A program made the position numbers and the translations under genes. Source: an uncultured Cellvibrio sp. (GTDB lineage Bacteria; Pseudomonadota; Gammaproteobacteria; Pseudomonadales; Cellvibrionaceae). Taken from it: a stretch of 11,524 bases of DNA. The stretch lies in NCBI GenBank assembly GCA_946480695.1, contig CAMLKG010000055.1, forward strand, positions 1-11,524, read 5' to 3'. Shown in pieces: positions 1 through 7,022 of the stretch (position 1 is its first letter; each line of letters starts with the position of its first letter). The notes under the pieces were generated by a model. The model searched no databases, was not told the DNA's origin, and was given only the letters and a program-made list of their open reading frames with translations.

Positions 1-21
1 TCATCGTCAAGCTTCTATTAC

Positions 22-56
22 AAAACCCTTGTCACTCAGCTGACAAGGGTTTTTTT
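22..56 (+). terminator. Rho-independent terminator of an upstream gene
   Basis: A perfect 13-bp inverted repeat (AAAACCCTTGTCA at 22-34 and its complement at 41-53) encloses a 6-base loop and runs into a T tract through 56. It would end transcription of a gene lying left of the window. The A run on the left arm means it could also work on the minus strand. Too little sequence lies before it to identify the upstream gene. Confidence 0.88.
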
Positions 57-350
57 ATTGATGCGCCGCCCATACCCGACCACGGACTGGGTGATGGAGC
101 ACACCGCGGTTTATCCAGGGCAGCTATCCCTCTCTAACGCCGATTCCTGATCTTCCTGCCCCTTACCCTCTGGCTTTTATTTTTAGCCTCTGGTTAGATC
201 GCCGGTCAATCTGACGTTTTTTATTCCTGTCTTGTTTTATAATATTCCGCGTTAATTGGGTTCTTCTTCCATGATCGGTATCATTTTTCTTTCAGATGTT
301 GGTTTCGTCTGCTTATGAGAACATTTGAGTGCCTTCTTACAGGTGATTAA
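57..350. other. Intergenic region upstream of the holD-like gene
   Basis: About 290 bases with no convincing gene. It has an exact TATAAT at 238-243, about 110 bases before the TTG start at 351, but no good -35 element at the right distance, so a promoter is only possible. Two tiny ATG frames (61-150, 29 codons; 271-318, 15 codons) lack ribosome binding sites and are not called. A short direct repeat of CCTCTGG lies near 167 and 187. I see no RNA gene or attachment site. Confidence 0.6.
238..243 (+). promoter_or_regulatory. Possible -10 element for holD-like/rimI
   Basis: An exact TATAAT hexamer lies in an AT-rich stretch upstream of the first plus-strand gene. No recognisable -35 hexamer sits 16-18 bases upstream, so the call rests on the -10 match and position alone. 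Transcription from here would give a leader of roughly 100 bases. Confidence 0.3.
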
Positions 351-1130
351 TTGATAAACGAAATACAACGGCAAGCTTATTTGTCTGTGTTGGGCATTGA
401 AAACTACATGCCGCGCTGGTGTTTGCCGTTTGCCCCTGAACCTGTTGCCTGTGTTTTACCTGAACCAAGCTCTTTAATGGATGCTGCGCCTAGTGATATC
501 TCTGCTACAACATCTGCAGTTTCCCCGGCGATTGCGACTGATATATCGGCTGCGACATCATTTGTTGCTGTCGATGTGCTGGCGAGTTTGGATGTTCACC
601 AGAAGCCTTCTGTCCCGGTTAACGCTGCTTCAATTTTGGCGCAATTGGAAAAAAATGAGGCTGTAATTGCCACGCCTTTTTCATTAAACGTCTGGCGCCC
701 CGTACCTGGCTTTTTAATTATTGATTCACGTAATACAGCGCTTGCGCTGCCAACAGATTTGCTATTGAACAATATATTGCGCCACGTAATTAACACTGAA
801 AAATTTACGATGAATGAAGAAGTCTTGCGCTGGCCCATGATTGAAAACCGGTTTGTTTCACGGACGGAAATGGATGCGCGCAATGAGTTGCAAACATGGC
901 TTGCGGTTGAAAACGAACTGCGTCCTATCAATCGGTTGTGGTTGCTAGGTGAAAATGCGTCAAAATATTTTATTGCGGCTGATATGTCGGTGACAGGGAA
1001 ATACTGGCAACATGTTGAAGTTAACGGATTACCTGGACAGACTCAACTTACCGCGTTTTTAATGCCCAGTCTTAATGAGTTACTGCAACGTCCGTTGAAT
1101 AAGGCCCGCTTATGGGCTGCCCTTGATTAA
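351..1130 (+). CDS. holD: DNA polymerase III psi subunit (HolD)-like protein
   Basis: Probable psi subunit of the DNA polymerase III clamp loader, which in E. coli links the chi subunit to DnaX. The N-terminus (residues 7-22) has the family pattern of an aligned Arg, a 'YLxxLGI' helix and a following 'PRW'. Residues 137-259 show alternating hydrophobic helices, 'RLWLLGENASKYF' near 195-207, and an ending 'PSLNELLQRPLNKARLWAAL' typical of HolD-like proteins. Immediate linkage to rimI is the holD-rimI order known in enterobacteria. At 259 aa it is nearly twice E. coli HolD (137 aa); the extra length is mainly residues 38-110, with an Ala/Ser/Thr/Val-rich stretch at 44-76. The start is TTG at 351: a stop codon lies directly before it (348-350) and AGGTG at 341-345 serves as ribosome binding site. 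The first in-frame ATG (residue 20) would cut the conserved N-terminus. The assignment rests on pattern and context, since HolD diverges fast. Confidence 0.68.
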   Translation: MINEIQRQAYLSVLGIENYMPRWCLPFAPEPVACVLPEPSSLMDAAPSDISATTSAVSPAIATDISAATSFVAVDVLASLDVHQKPSVPVNAASILAQLEKNEAVIATPFSLNVWRPVPGFLIIDSRNTALALPTDLLLNNILRHVINTEKFTMNEEVLRWPMIENRFVSRTEMDARNELQTWLAVENELRPINRLWLLGENASKYFIAADMSVTGKYWQHVEVNGLPGQTQLTAFLMPSLNELLQRPLNKARLWAALD

Positions 1131-1138
1131 TTTGTCCC

Positions 1139-1621
1139 ATGAATTCCTTACAAATAACTACTTATTCCGGATTAAATTTATTTTTGCGCGAGATAACCGC
1201 TGGGGATATTCCCCGCGTGATGGAATTGGAACGAAGCGCTCATTCACATCCGTGGCGACAATCCAGTTTTGAAGATTGTTTGAAAGGCAGGCAGAAATGT
1301 TGGTTGGCTGAGTCTAAAGGTCTCTTGGTGGGTTATGTCGTAGTTACCCACGGTGGTGGCGATGCAGAATTGCTCAATATTTCTGTGGCACCTTTATTCC
1401 AACGGAAAGGCATTGGTCAATGTTTGTTAGCCCATGCTGTTAATTGTGTAAAAGGGAAAGCGGATATGCTTTTTCTGGAAGTCCGGGTTTCCAACCGTAA
1501 AGCTATCGAACTTTATTCCAAAGAAGGTTTCTTTGAGGTCGGACAACGCAAAAATTACTATCCCACTGTCAATGGACATGAAGACGCTTTATTAATGGCC
1601 ATGCAACTGGATTCGGCCTAG
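1139..1621 (+). CDS. rimI: Ribosomal protein S18-alanine N-acetyltransferase RimI
   Basis: GNAT-family enzyme that acetylates the N-terminal alanine of ribosomal protein S18 using acetyl-CoA in the cytosol. At 160 aa it is close to the usual 148-160 aa. Visible motifs: 'LLNISVAP' (beta4, residues 78-85), the acetyl-CoA pyrophosphate loop QRKGIG at 88-93, 'FLEVRVSNRKAIELYSKEGF' (112-131) and the closing 'RKNYYP' (137-142). Glu114 and Tyr126 have the same 12-residue spacing as the catalytic Glu103 and Tyr115 of E. coli RimI, so the enzyme should be active. It starts 8 bases after the holD-like stop with no clear Shine-Dalgarno, which suggests translational coupling in a two-gene operon. The 3' end lies one base from the convergent response regulator gene. 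Confidence 0.95.
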   Translation: MNSLQITTYSGLNLFLREITAGDIPRVMELERSAHSHPWRQSSFEDCLKGRQKCWLAESKGLLVGYVVVTHGGGDAELLNISVAPLFQRKGIGQCLLAHAVNCVKGKADMLFLEVRVSNRKAIELYSKEGFFEVGQRKNYYPTVNGHEDALLMAMQLDSA

Positions 1622-1622
1622 A

Positions 1623-2147
1623 TTATTGTTTTACCGGACGCTTTTGCAGTTTACGTTGTAAGGTGCGTCTGTGCATTCCCAGTGCCCTCGCAGTTGCAGA
1701 AATATTTCCATTATTTTCCTGTAATATTTTCTGGATATGCTCCCATTCAAGCCTGTCTACCGATAAGGGCGTATAACTTGATATTGATGGCATTGGATTT
1801 TGTTCGAACGCCGCCAGGATTTCGTCAGTATCCGCAGGTTTGCATAAATAATTTACTGCCCCGGATTTGACCGCTTCTACCGCCGTTGAAATGCTTGAAT
1901 AACCTGTGAGTATGACGATTTGCACAGTAGGCAATTTTATTTTTAATTCGCGAATTAATTGTAAACCTGAATCGTTACCCAGTTTTAGATCGACAATCGC
2001 CTTGGCGATGGAATGATGCTCCGCAAATTGCAGGGCTTGGGTGGCATTGTGCGCAATGGCGCAAGAATAGTGACGACGCCTGAGTGCTCGTTCCAACATA
2101 GCGGCGAATGTTGGATCGTCATCAACGACCAGAAAATCCAGCGGCAT
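1623..2147 (-). CDS. roxR: RegA/PrrA/RoxR-family redox response regulator
   Basis: DNA-binding response regulator of a global redox two-component system (RegA in Rhodobacter, ActR in rhizobia, RoxR in Pseudomonas). Receiver domain, residues 1-118: acidic pocket D9-D11, phosphoacceptor Asp53 in 'IVDLKL', conserved Thr81 and Lys103. A short Pro/Ser linker follows (118-128). The C-terminal Fis-type helix-turn-helix (about 132-170) ends in 'LGMHRRTLQRKLQKRP', near-invariant across this family. Length 174 aa is normal. It lies 14 bases downstream of the partner kinase on the same strand, so the two are almost certainly co-transcribed. Members control respiratory oxidases and other redox-linked genes; the targets here cannot be told from the window. 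The symbol follows Pseudomonas usage and is a family assignment. Confidence 0.92.
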   Translation of the reverse strand: MPLDFLVVDDDPTFAAMLERALRRRHYSCAIAHNATQALQFAEHHSIAKAIVDLKLGNDSGLQLIRELKIKLPTVQIVILTGYSSISTAVEAVKSGAVNYLCKPADTDEILAAFEQNPMPSISSYTPLSVDRLEWEHIQKILQENNGNISATARALGMHRRTLQRKLQKRPVKQ

Positions 2148-2161
2148 TATTTTCGCTCATA

Positions 2162-3469
2162 TTATTTAAATGTTGAATCACAGGCAGTTGTGTTCAGTGG
2201 CAGTTGCACGCGCGTTAATGTTCCTTGGGGGCTGCGATTATGCAGCGTTACAGTGCCTCCGTGTCGATTAATAGTGGCCTGGGTTAACAGCAGGCCCATG
2301 CCCAACCCCTTATTTTTTGTCGAAATAAAAGATTTCCCCAATTGCATACTGATTTCTTCTGCAATGCCGGCGCCATTATCCTCAATGGTCCACAGGATGG
2401 TTTCGTGGTCCCATGTAATTTTGATATGAATGTTATCGGGGCTGGCGTCGGCCGCGTTATTTAATAAATTTAAAATTGCCTGGGCGATGGTCGGTGGAAA
2501 AACTGTATTTACCGCCGGCGAATCCGCTAGATATTCAATGTGGGAACGAACATCCGGGCGAAGAATTTTCCAGCGTTCAATCAGGTTTTCGCAATAGGAT
2601 TTGACCGGTTCTGCGGGTAAATTTCCCTCTTTCGCCTGCTCAGCCTTTCGTACAAGGTCCTGGAGAGTATTTGCACATTGGGTTACCTGTTCCTGAAGCA
2701 ATCGCAAGTCTTGTTGCAGGTTATGGTTATCGGCATATTCTTCACGTAATTCGCTAATCAATACCTTCATTGTTGAAAGCGGAGTGCCCAATTCGTGAGC
2801 TGTGCCAGCGGCAAGCGTCGCTACAGCCATTACTTGTTCGTCTCGCAGTTGGTCTTCCCTCCAGCGATTTAATTGCGCTTCTTGCGCGCGGAGGTCACGC
2901 GCCATTTTTACGACAAAATAAGTAATCAGTGAGGCGCTGATAAAAAAGTTTAACCACATGCCGAGAACATGAAGATTAATGGAATTGTTATCCTGATGGT
3001 GATGGCCTGGAGCTAACGCTGGAAGCGGAACGTGAAAAAACAGCAGGATTGCATAACTGAAAAGGCTTAACCCTGTGATGATCAGTGTTAATCCGCCCCC
3101 AAGGGTGGCCGCAGAAATACAAATCGGAACCAGGAAATAAGATACAAATGGATTATTTGCTCCGCCACTGAAATAAAACACAACGCTTAAACAGAGTAAA
3201 TCTATTAATAACTGGACAAAAAATTCGATCTCTGTAACAGGTAGTGGCTGGCGTAAGCGTAAGAATGTCAGCAGATTAATAGCGGTGAGCATCACCAATG
3301 CAATTAATATTTCGGTAAACGGTAATTCAACAATGCCTTGCCATAGGCAAACGACAGCCGCAATCCCCAGAAGTCCTAACACCAGGGTGCGAATCATGAC
3401 CCAGTAATTCAGGTGCTGGGTATGCTCGGCGAGTGCAAAAGAGATTTGATGGGTATTGATAGCAGGCAT
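2162..3469 (-). CDS. roxS: RegB/PrrB/RoxS-type redox sensor histidine kinase
   Basis: Membrane sensor kinase partnering the adjacent regulator. With the ATG at 3469 it is 435 aa. Six membrane segments fill roughly residues 25-189. Between them is GGANNPF (102-108), the heptapeptide tied to quinone sensing in RegB. The dimerisation box 'AAGTAHELGTPLSTM' puts phospho-acceptor His at residue 225. A Cys in 'QVTQCANTL' is residue 265, the position of the redox-active Cys265 of Rhodobacter capsulatus RegB. The ATPase domain has an N-box 'NLLNNAAD', then DNGAG and GLGMGL. A GHHHQD stretch lies in the loop before the last membrane helix. The frame stays open to an ATG at 3592, adding 41 residues. I prefer 3469 because the extra segment is not family-like, overlaps the region before the divergent pump gene, and a TATAAT (minus strand, 3498-3503) lies just upstream of 3469. 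Confidence 0.9.
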   Translation of the reverse strand: MPAINTHQISFALAEHTQHLNYWVMIRTLVLGLLGIAAVVCLWQGIVELPFTEILIALVMLTAINLLTFLRLRQPLPVTEIEFFVQLLIDLLCLSVVFYFSGGANNPFVSYFLVPICISAATLGGGLTLIITGLSLFSYAILLFFHVPLPALAPGHHHQDNNSINLHVLGMWLNFFISASLITYFVVKMARDLRAQEAQLNRWREDQLRDEQVMAVATLAAGTAHELGTPLSTMKVLISELREEYADNHNLQQDLRLLQEQVTQCANTLQDLVRKAEQAKEGNLPAEPVKSYCENLIERWKILRPDVRSHIEYLADSPAVNTVFPPTIAQAILNLLNNAADASPDNIHIKITWDHETILWTIEDNGAGIAEEISMQLGKSFISTKNKGLGMGLLLTQATINRHGGTVTLHNRSPQGTLTRVQLPLNTTACDSTFK

Positions 3470-3497
3470 AATTAGTATCGAGTTAACCGGTCTTGCG

Positions 3498-3503
3498 ATT
3501 ATA
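3498..3503 (-). promoter_or_regulatory. Probable -10 element for the roxS-roxR operon
   Basis: The minus strand reads an exact TATAAT here, about 29 bases upstream of the kinase ATG at 3469. The implied transcript start near 3491 leaves a leader of about 22 bases. The -35 region is a poor match, so the promoter may depend on an activator. Its position supports the shorter kinase start. Confidence 0.42.
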
Positions 3504-3506
3504 ACC

Positions 3507-3514
3507 AAGGAGGT
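3507..3514 (+). promoter_or_regulatory. Strong Shine-Dalgarno-like sequence of unclear use
   Basis: AAGGAGGT, a near-perfect match to the 16S anti-Shine-Dalgarno, lies about 110 bases before the favoured MATE start. In the MATE frame it abuts a TTG at 3514 (no spacing) and precedes a GTG at 3526 by about 12 bases. It could mark a longer MATE N-terminus or be coincidental. The sites near 3469 (minus) and 3625 (plus) have no comparable ribosome binding site. Confidence 0.3.
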
Positions 3515-3571
3515 TGACGCGAGTAGTGGGCTTGCTGTGGCACATTGTCGCAGTTCTGCCAAAAGCTGCAC

Positions 3572-3588
3572 CACCACTGGTGTATACT
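3572..3588 (+). promoter_or_regulatory. Possible MATE-gene promoter -10 with adjacent palindrome
   Basis: A TATACT -10-like hexamer at 3583-3588 lies about 37 bases before the ATG at 3625. Immediately upstream is the 11-base palindrome CACCACTGGTG (3572-3582), which falls in the spacer where a repressor or activator could bind. No good -35 is visible. Both elements are short and could occur by chance. Confidence 0.33.
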
Positions 3589-3624
3589 GCACCCCTTTTT
3601 GTTGATCAGCATCCCGGCAGTTTT

Positions 3625-4980
3625 ATGGCACAACCCTTACAGGCAACCCTTACGGAAGGTCGGGTATCTACGCAACTGAAAAATTTGGCCTTACCCCTGG
3701 TCTGGGGGTTAATGGCAACTATGTCGCTCAATGCCGTAGAAACTTTTTTTATTGCACAAGTCGGCCGTGAACCTTTGGCTGCACTGAGTTTCACGTTTCC
3801 GATCATTATGGTACTTACCAGCTTGGCGATCGGTTTGGGGGCGGGAACCTCATCAGCGGTAGCCCGGGCAATAGGTGAGGGCGATTCCACGAAAGCCCGC
3901 CGCCTTGCCACCGATGCCATGAGTCTCACATTACTTATTTCCGCATCCGTCTGCTTATTGGGATGGTTAACACTCGAACCTTTGTTCCTTATGTTAGGCG
4001 CGCCTGCGGATTTAATTCCACTTATTCGCTCTTACATGTCTATTTGGTATTTCAGCGCTCCCTGTTTGATGGTGCCCATGGTATGTCTCTCCGCCTTGCG
4101 AGCAATGGGTATGAGCCAGGTCCAAGGTTATTTGATGGGAGGCGCTGCGTTGGTAAACCTGTTGCTTGATCCGATCCTGATTTTTGGATTGCTTGGTGCA
4201 CCGGCATTAGGTTTACAGGGGGCAGCCCTGGCAACGCTTATTACGCGTGCACTTATGTTGACGCTGGCTATTTATATCCTTCATTCCAGGCTGAATATGT
4301 TAGTAAATCCATTTATTCCCTGGCGGAAGCTCCGGTATTCCTGGTCTTCAATTGTTGAAGTGGGGCTTCCGGCAATGGCTGCAAATGTGATTATCCCCTT
4401 TGCCAGTGCCATTGTTGTTGCCATGGTTGCTGTTTATGGAACCGATGCTGTGGCGGCGTTGGGAATCGCGACCCGTATCGAGCCATTGGCGCTTATCGTT
4501 TTTTACGCGCTGTCGGGAGTGGTGGGGCCGTTTTTTGGCCAGAATATGGGAGCGGGGAAAATTGAGCGATTGCGGGATGCGTTGCGTGTCCTTACCGGGT
4601 TTTGCCTGGGGTTTGGTTTGTTGATTGCAATTATCCTCGGTCTGTTGGGCGCTGAGATAGCGCAATTATTCGGTGGCCACGATGAGGTTGTTGCTATTGC
4701 AGCATTATATTTATGGATTGTTCCAGTCAGTTATGGAGCCTACGGTTTGGTGATGGCTGTAAATGCGGCATTTAATGGTATGGGTAATCCCTGGCCCGCG
4801 ATGTTGATTTCTGCCGGGCGCGTACTCTACGTATATTTACCCCTCGCCTGGATTGGCCAGGAACTATGGGGAATGAAAGGAATTTTTATCGCAACAGCTA
4901 TGGCGAATATTTTATTGGGGATCTGGGCATGGCTTTGGTTGAAGCGCCATATCCGCTATATTTCCCTTGTTGAGACCTAG
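3625..4980 (+). CDS. MATE-family multidrug efflux transporter
   Basis: Inner-membrane cation-coupled exporter of the MATE (NorM/DinF) superfamily, 451 aa from the ATG at 3625. It contains about twelve hydrophobic helices in two halves. The first helices carry 'ALPLVWGLMATMSLNAVETFFIAQVG', followed by 'PLAALSFTFPI' and 'GLGAGTSSAVARAIGEGD', the usual signature around TM1-TM3. The second half repeats the pattern with 'VEVGLPAMAANVIIPFA', 'AALGIATRIE' and 'GPFFGQNMGAGKIERLRDALR'. Substrates cannot be inferred. The frame is open back to TTG 3514, which would add 37 residues rich in Val/Leu/Pro. I chose 3625 because the family-like sequence begins there ('MAQPLQATLTEGRVSTQLKNLALP') and the longer form would run into the promoter of the divergent kinase. 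No strong ribosome binding site precedes 3625. The divergent position next to a redox kinase may mean shared control, but this is not shown. Confidence 0.9.
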   Translation: MAQPLQATLTEGRVSTQLKNLALPLVWGLMATMSLNAVETFFIAQVGREPLAALSFTFPIIMVLTSLAIGLGAGTSSAVARAIGEGDSTKARRLATDAMSLTLLISASVCLLGWLTLEPLFLMLGAPADLIPLIRSYMSIWYFSAPCLMVPMVCLSALRAMGMSQVQGYLMGGAALVNLLLDPILIFGLLGAPALGLQGAALATLITRALMLTLAIYILHSRLNMLVNPFIPWRKLRYSWSSIVEVGLPAMAANVIIPFASAIVVAMVAVYGTDAVAALGIATRIEPLALIVFYALSGVVGPFFGQNMGAGKIERLRDALRVLTGFCLGFGLLIAIILGLLGAEIAQLFGGHDEVVAIAALYLWIVPVSYGAYGLVMAVNAAFNGMGNPWPAMLISAGRVLYVYLPLAWIGQELWGMKGIFIATAMANILLGIWAWLWLKRHIRYISLVET

Positions 4981-5019
4981 CAATATTCAATTCCCATCCC
5001 CCTAAATAACCGGTGCGGG

Positions 5020-5025
5020 TATAAT
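5020..5025 (+). promoter_or_regulatory. Probable -10 element for prfC
   Basis: An exact TATAAT lies 37 bases before the prfC ATG in the 82-base gap after the MATE gene. The -35 region is weak (TTCCCA at 4991-4996 is too distant). No terminator hairpin is evident between the MATE gene and prfC, so read-through from the pump gene is also possible. Confidence 0.4.
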
Positions 5026-5062
5026 TTCCGCCATTCTATTTTTTTGTTGTGCGACATTCCTT

Positions 5063-6640
5063 ATGAGTAATTTAACTGCTGAACTGGCGAAGCGCCGTAC
5101 CTTTGCCATTATTTCCCACCCCGATGCTGGTAAAACCACCGTTACCGAAAAATTGCTGTTGTGGGGTAATGCCATACAACTTGCCGGTTCGGTAAAGGGT
5201 AAGCGCGGCCCTCACGCCAAATCCGACTGGATGACCATGGAGCAGGAGCGTGGTATTTCGGTGACCTCTTCGGTTATGCAGTTCCCCTATAAAGGTCGCG
5301 TTGTCAATTTGCTGGATACTCCCGGTCACGAAGACTTTTCTGAAGATACTTATCGCACCCTCACGGCGGTTGATTCGGTATTGATGATGATCGACGGCGC
5401 CAAGGGGGTTGAAGATCGCACCATTAAACTCATGGAAGTTTGTCGCCTGCGCGATACGCCTATCCTCACCTTTATTAACAAAATGGATCGTGAAAGCCGT
5501 GATCCGGTTGAGCTGCTTGATGAAATCGAAAATGTTTTAAAAATTACCGCAGCACCTATCAATTGGCCCTTGGGCAGCGGTAAGGAATTCCTGGGGGTAT
5601 ATAATTTTTATACCGATGTGATCCACGTCTATCAGCAAGGCATGGGGCATACCATTCCTGACGATATACAAATTAAAGGTTTGAGCAGTGACGAAGCAAC
5701 TCAATTGATGGGAAGTTATGCGGACGATATTCGCGAGCAAATTGATTTTGTGCGCGGCGCAACCCATCAATTTGATCTGGAAGAGTACCTTGCCGGTCGC
5801 ATGACACCGGTATTTTTTGGCACGGCGTTGGGTAACTTTGGGGTGCGTGAAATGCTTGATGGGTTTGTCGAATGGGCACCCACGCCGCGTGCACGTGCAA
5901 CGCATAATCGCATTGTGGAGCCGACAGAGGAAAAGTTCAGCGGGTTTATTTTTAAAATCCAGGCCAATATGGATCCCAAGCATCGTGACCGTATTGCATT
6001 CATGCGTATTTGCTCAGGCAGTTACTCGCAAGGTATGAAAATGAAGCATGTGCGTATTGGCAAAGAAGTGAAAATTGCTGACGCAGTGACGTTTATGGCG
6101 GGTGATCGCAGTGCGGTGGAAGAAGCAATCGCAGGCGATATTATCGGGTTGCACAATCACGGCACCATCCAGATCGGTGACGCCTTTACCGAAGGCGAGG
6201 AATTAAAATTCACCGGTATTCCCCATTTTGCGCCTGAGCTATTCCGCCGTATTCGCTTGAAAGATCCTTTGAAAATGAAGCAACTGCAAAAAGGTTTGCA
6301 GCAATTATCGGAGGAGGGGTCAACCCAGGTGTTTTTTCCAATAAATAATAACGACATAGTCGTCGGTGCGGTGGGTGTGCTGCAGTTTGAAGTGGTAGCC
6401 TATCGCTTGAAAGATGAGTACAAAGTCGAAGCCATTTACGAGCCAGTAAACGTCACTACAGCGCGTTGGTGCGAATGTTCCGATCCGAAGAAGCTGGAAG
6501 AATTTAAACGCAAGTGCGCGGAAAACCTCGCATTGGATGGCGGCGGCCATTTAACTTATCTGGCGCCATCCCGCGTAAACTTATCCCTTACGCAGGAGCG
6601 CCATCCGGAGGTTGTATTCCGGGCAACTCGCGAGCATTGA
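5063..6640 (+). CDS. prfC: Peptide chain release factor 3 (RF3)
   Basis: Translational GTPase that recycles RF1/RF2 from the ribosome after peptide release. Its 525 aa compare with 529 in E. coli RF3, and similarity is obvious along the whole length. GTPase motifs: P-loop SHPDAGKT (18-25), switch region '[15 protein letters not shown]' (62-76), DTPGHE (85-90), NKMD (139-142). Domain 2 contains '[24 protein letters not shown]' style sequence near residue 295 and 'FMAGDRS' near 350. The C-terminal domain carries 'GVLQFEVV' and ends '[11 protein letters not shown]', as in the E. coli protein. The ATG at 5063 gives the standard N-terminus ('[21 protein letters not shown]'). No strong Shine-Dalgarno is visible. 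It is followed at 3 bases by a small membrane protein gene, probably in the same operon. Confidence 0.98.
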   Translation: MSNLTAELAKRRTFAIISHPDAGKTTVTEKLLLWGNAIQLAGSVKGKRGPHAKSDWMTMEQERGISVTSSVMQFPYKGRVVNLLDTPGHEDFSEDTYRTLTAVDSVLMMIDGAKGVEDRTIKLMEVCRLRDTPILTFINKMDRESRDPVELLDEIENVLKITAAPINWPLGSGKEFLGVYNFYTDVIHVYQQGMGHTIPDDIQIKGLSSDEATQLMGSYADDIREQIDFVRGATHQFDLEEYLAGRMTPVFFGTALGNFGVREMLDGFVEWAPTPRARATHNRIVEPTEEKFSGFIFKIQANMDPKHRDRIAFMRICSGSYSQGMKMKHVRIGKEVKIADAVTFMAGDRSAVEEAIAGDIIGLHNHGTIQIGDAFTEGEELKFTGIPHFAPELFRRIRLKDPLKMKQLQKGLQQLSEEGSTQVFFPINNNDIVVGAVGVLQFEVVAYRLKDEYKVEAIYEPVNVTTARWCECSDPKKLEEFKRKCAENLALDGGGHLTYLAPSRVNLSLTQERHPEVVFRATREH

Positions 6641-6643
6641 TCA

Positions 6644-6973
6644 ATGGCCGTTTTTGTCATTACCCTGTTTATTTTCCTGGTGGTTATCGGGGTTTTACTG
6701 TGGGTTAAACATCCACATTACCTGATGACAAAAACGGATGTAATTGCGTTACTGCAAAAAGTACTGGTGGGACAGGCGAGCGAAAATGATTGGGCGATTT
6801 TTCTGTCTTCATCCTTTCGTCACTGTCCCGAATTGGAAGTCATCCGCGATGATTGTGTCGCGATTGACGAGCGAGAATATCTTGGACAAACACGCTCTGG
6901 TTACCTTTTCACAGATAAGGGATTGGAAGAGTTAAAACGTATCCTGGTGCGGGTAGAGTGTTTGAATATTTGA
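6644..6973 (+). CDS. Small single-pass membrane protein of unknown function
   Basis: A 109-aa protein with an N-terminal membrane helix (residues 3-22, rich in Val/Ile/Phe/Leu) and a soluble C-terminal part of about 85 residues. The soluble part has 'ASENDWAIFLSSSFRHCPELEVIRDDC' and 'IDEREYLGQTRSGYLFTDKGLEELKRIL', a pattern I recall from uncharacterised gammaproteobacterial proteins but cannot name. The few positive residues before the helix and the Lys/His after it suggest the C-terminal part may be cytosolic; topology is uncertain. The ATG lies 3 bases after the prfC stop, so translation is probably coupled to prfC. The two Cys residues (64 and 74 region 'RHCP...DDC') are close enough to pair but nothing shows that they do. 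Function unknown. Confidence 0.78.
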   Translation: MAVFVITLFIFLVVIGVLLWVKHPHYLMTKTDVIALLQKVLVGQASENDWAIFLSSSFRHCPELEVIRDDCVAIDEREYLGQTRSGYLFTDKGLEELKRILVRVECLNI

Positions 6974-6991
6974 AATTGGCGAGACTATACT
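6962..6991 (+). promoter_or_regulatory. Sigma70-like promoter for the 7023-7583 gene
   Basis: TTGAAT at 6962-6967 and TATACT at 6986-6991 are separated by 18 bases, the best -35/-10 pair in the window. The -35 overlaps the last codons of the preceding gene. The expected transcript start near 6998 gives a leader of about 25 bases before the TTG at 7023. Confidence 0.6.
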
Positions 6992-7022
6992 TTCTTTCAC
7001 CTTTCCCAAGCAGAGACCCATC

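Noticed and set aside
61..150. 29-codon frame directly after the first terminator
   Set aside because: No ribosome binding site and the ATG directly follows a terminator T tract.
271..318. 15-codon frame in the leader of the holD-like gene
   Set aside because: No ribosome binding site and no attenuator-like hairpin follows it.
2013..2429. 138-codon plus-strand frame across the regulator/kinase junction
   Set aside because: It lies antisense to two well-supported genes and has no family-like sequence.
5537..5983. 148-codon minus-strand frame inside prfC
   Set aside because: prfC matches RF3 along its whole length; the antisense frame has no recognisable domain, promoter or ribosome binding site.
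6970..6991. Alternative -35 TTGAAA at 6970-6975 for the 7023 gene
   Set aside because: Only 10 bases separate it from TATACT; the TTGAAT at 6962 with an 18-base spacer fits better.
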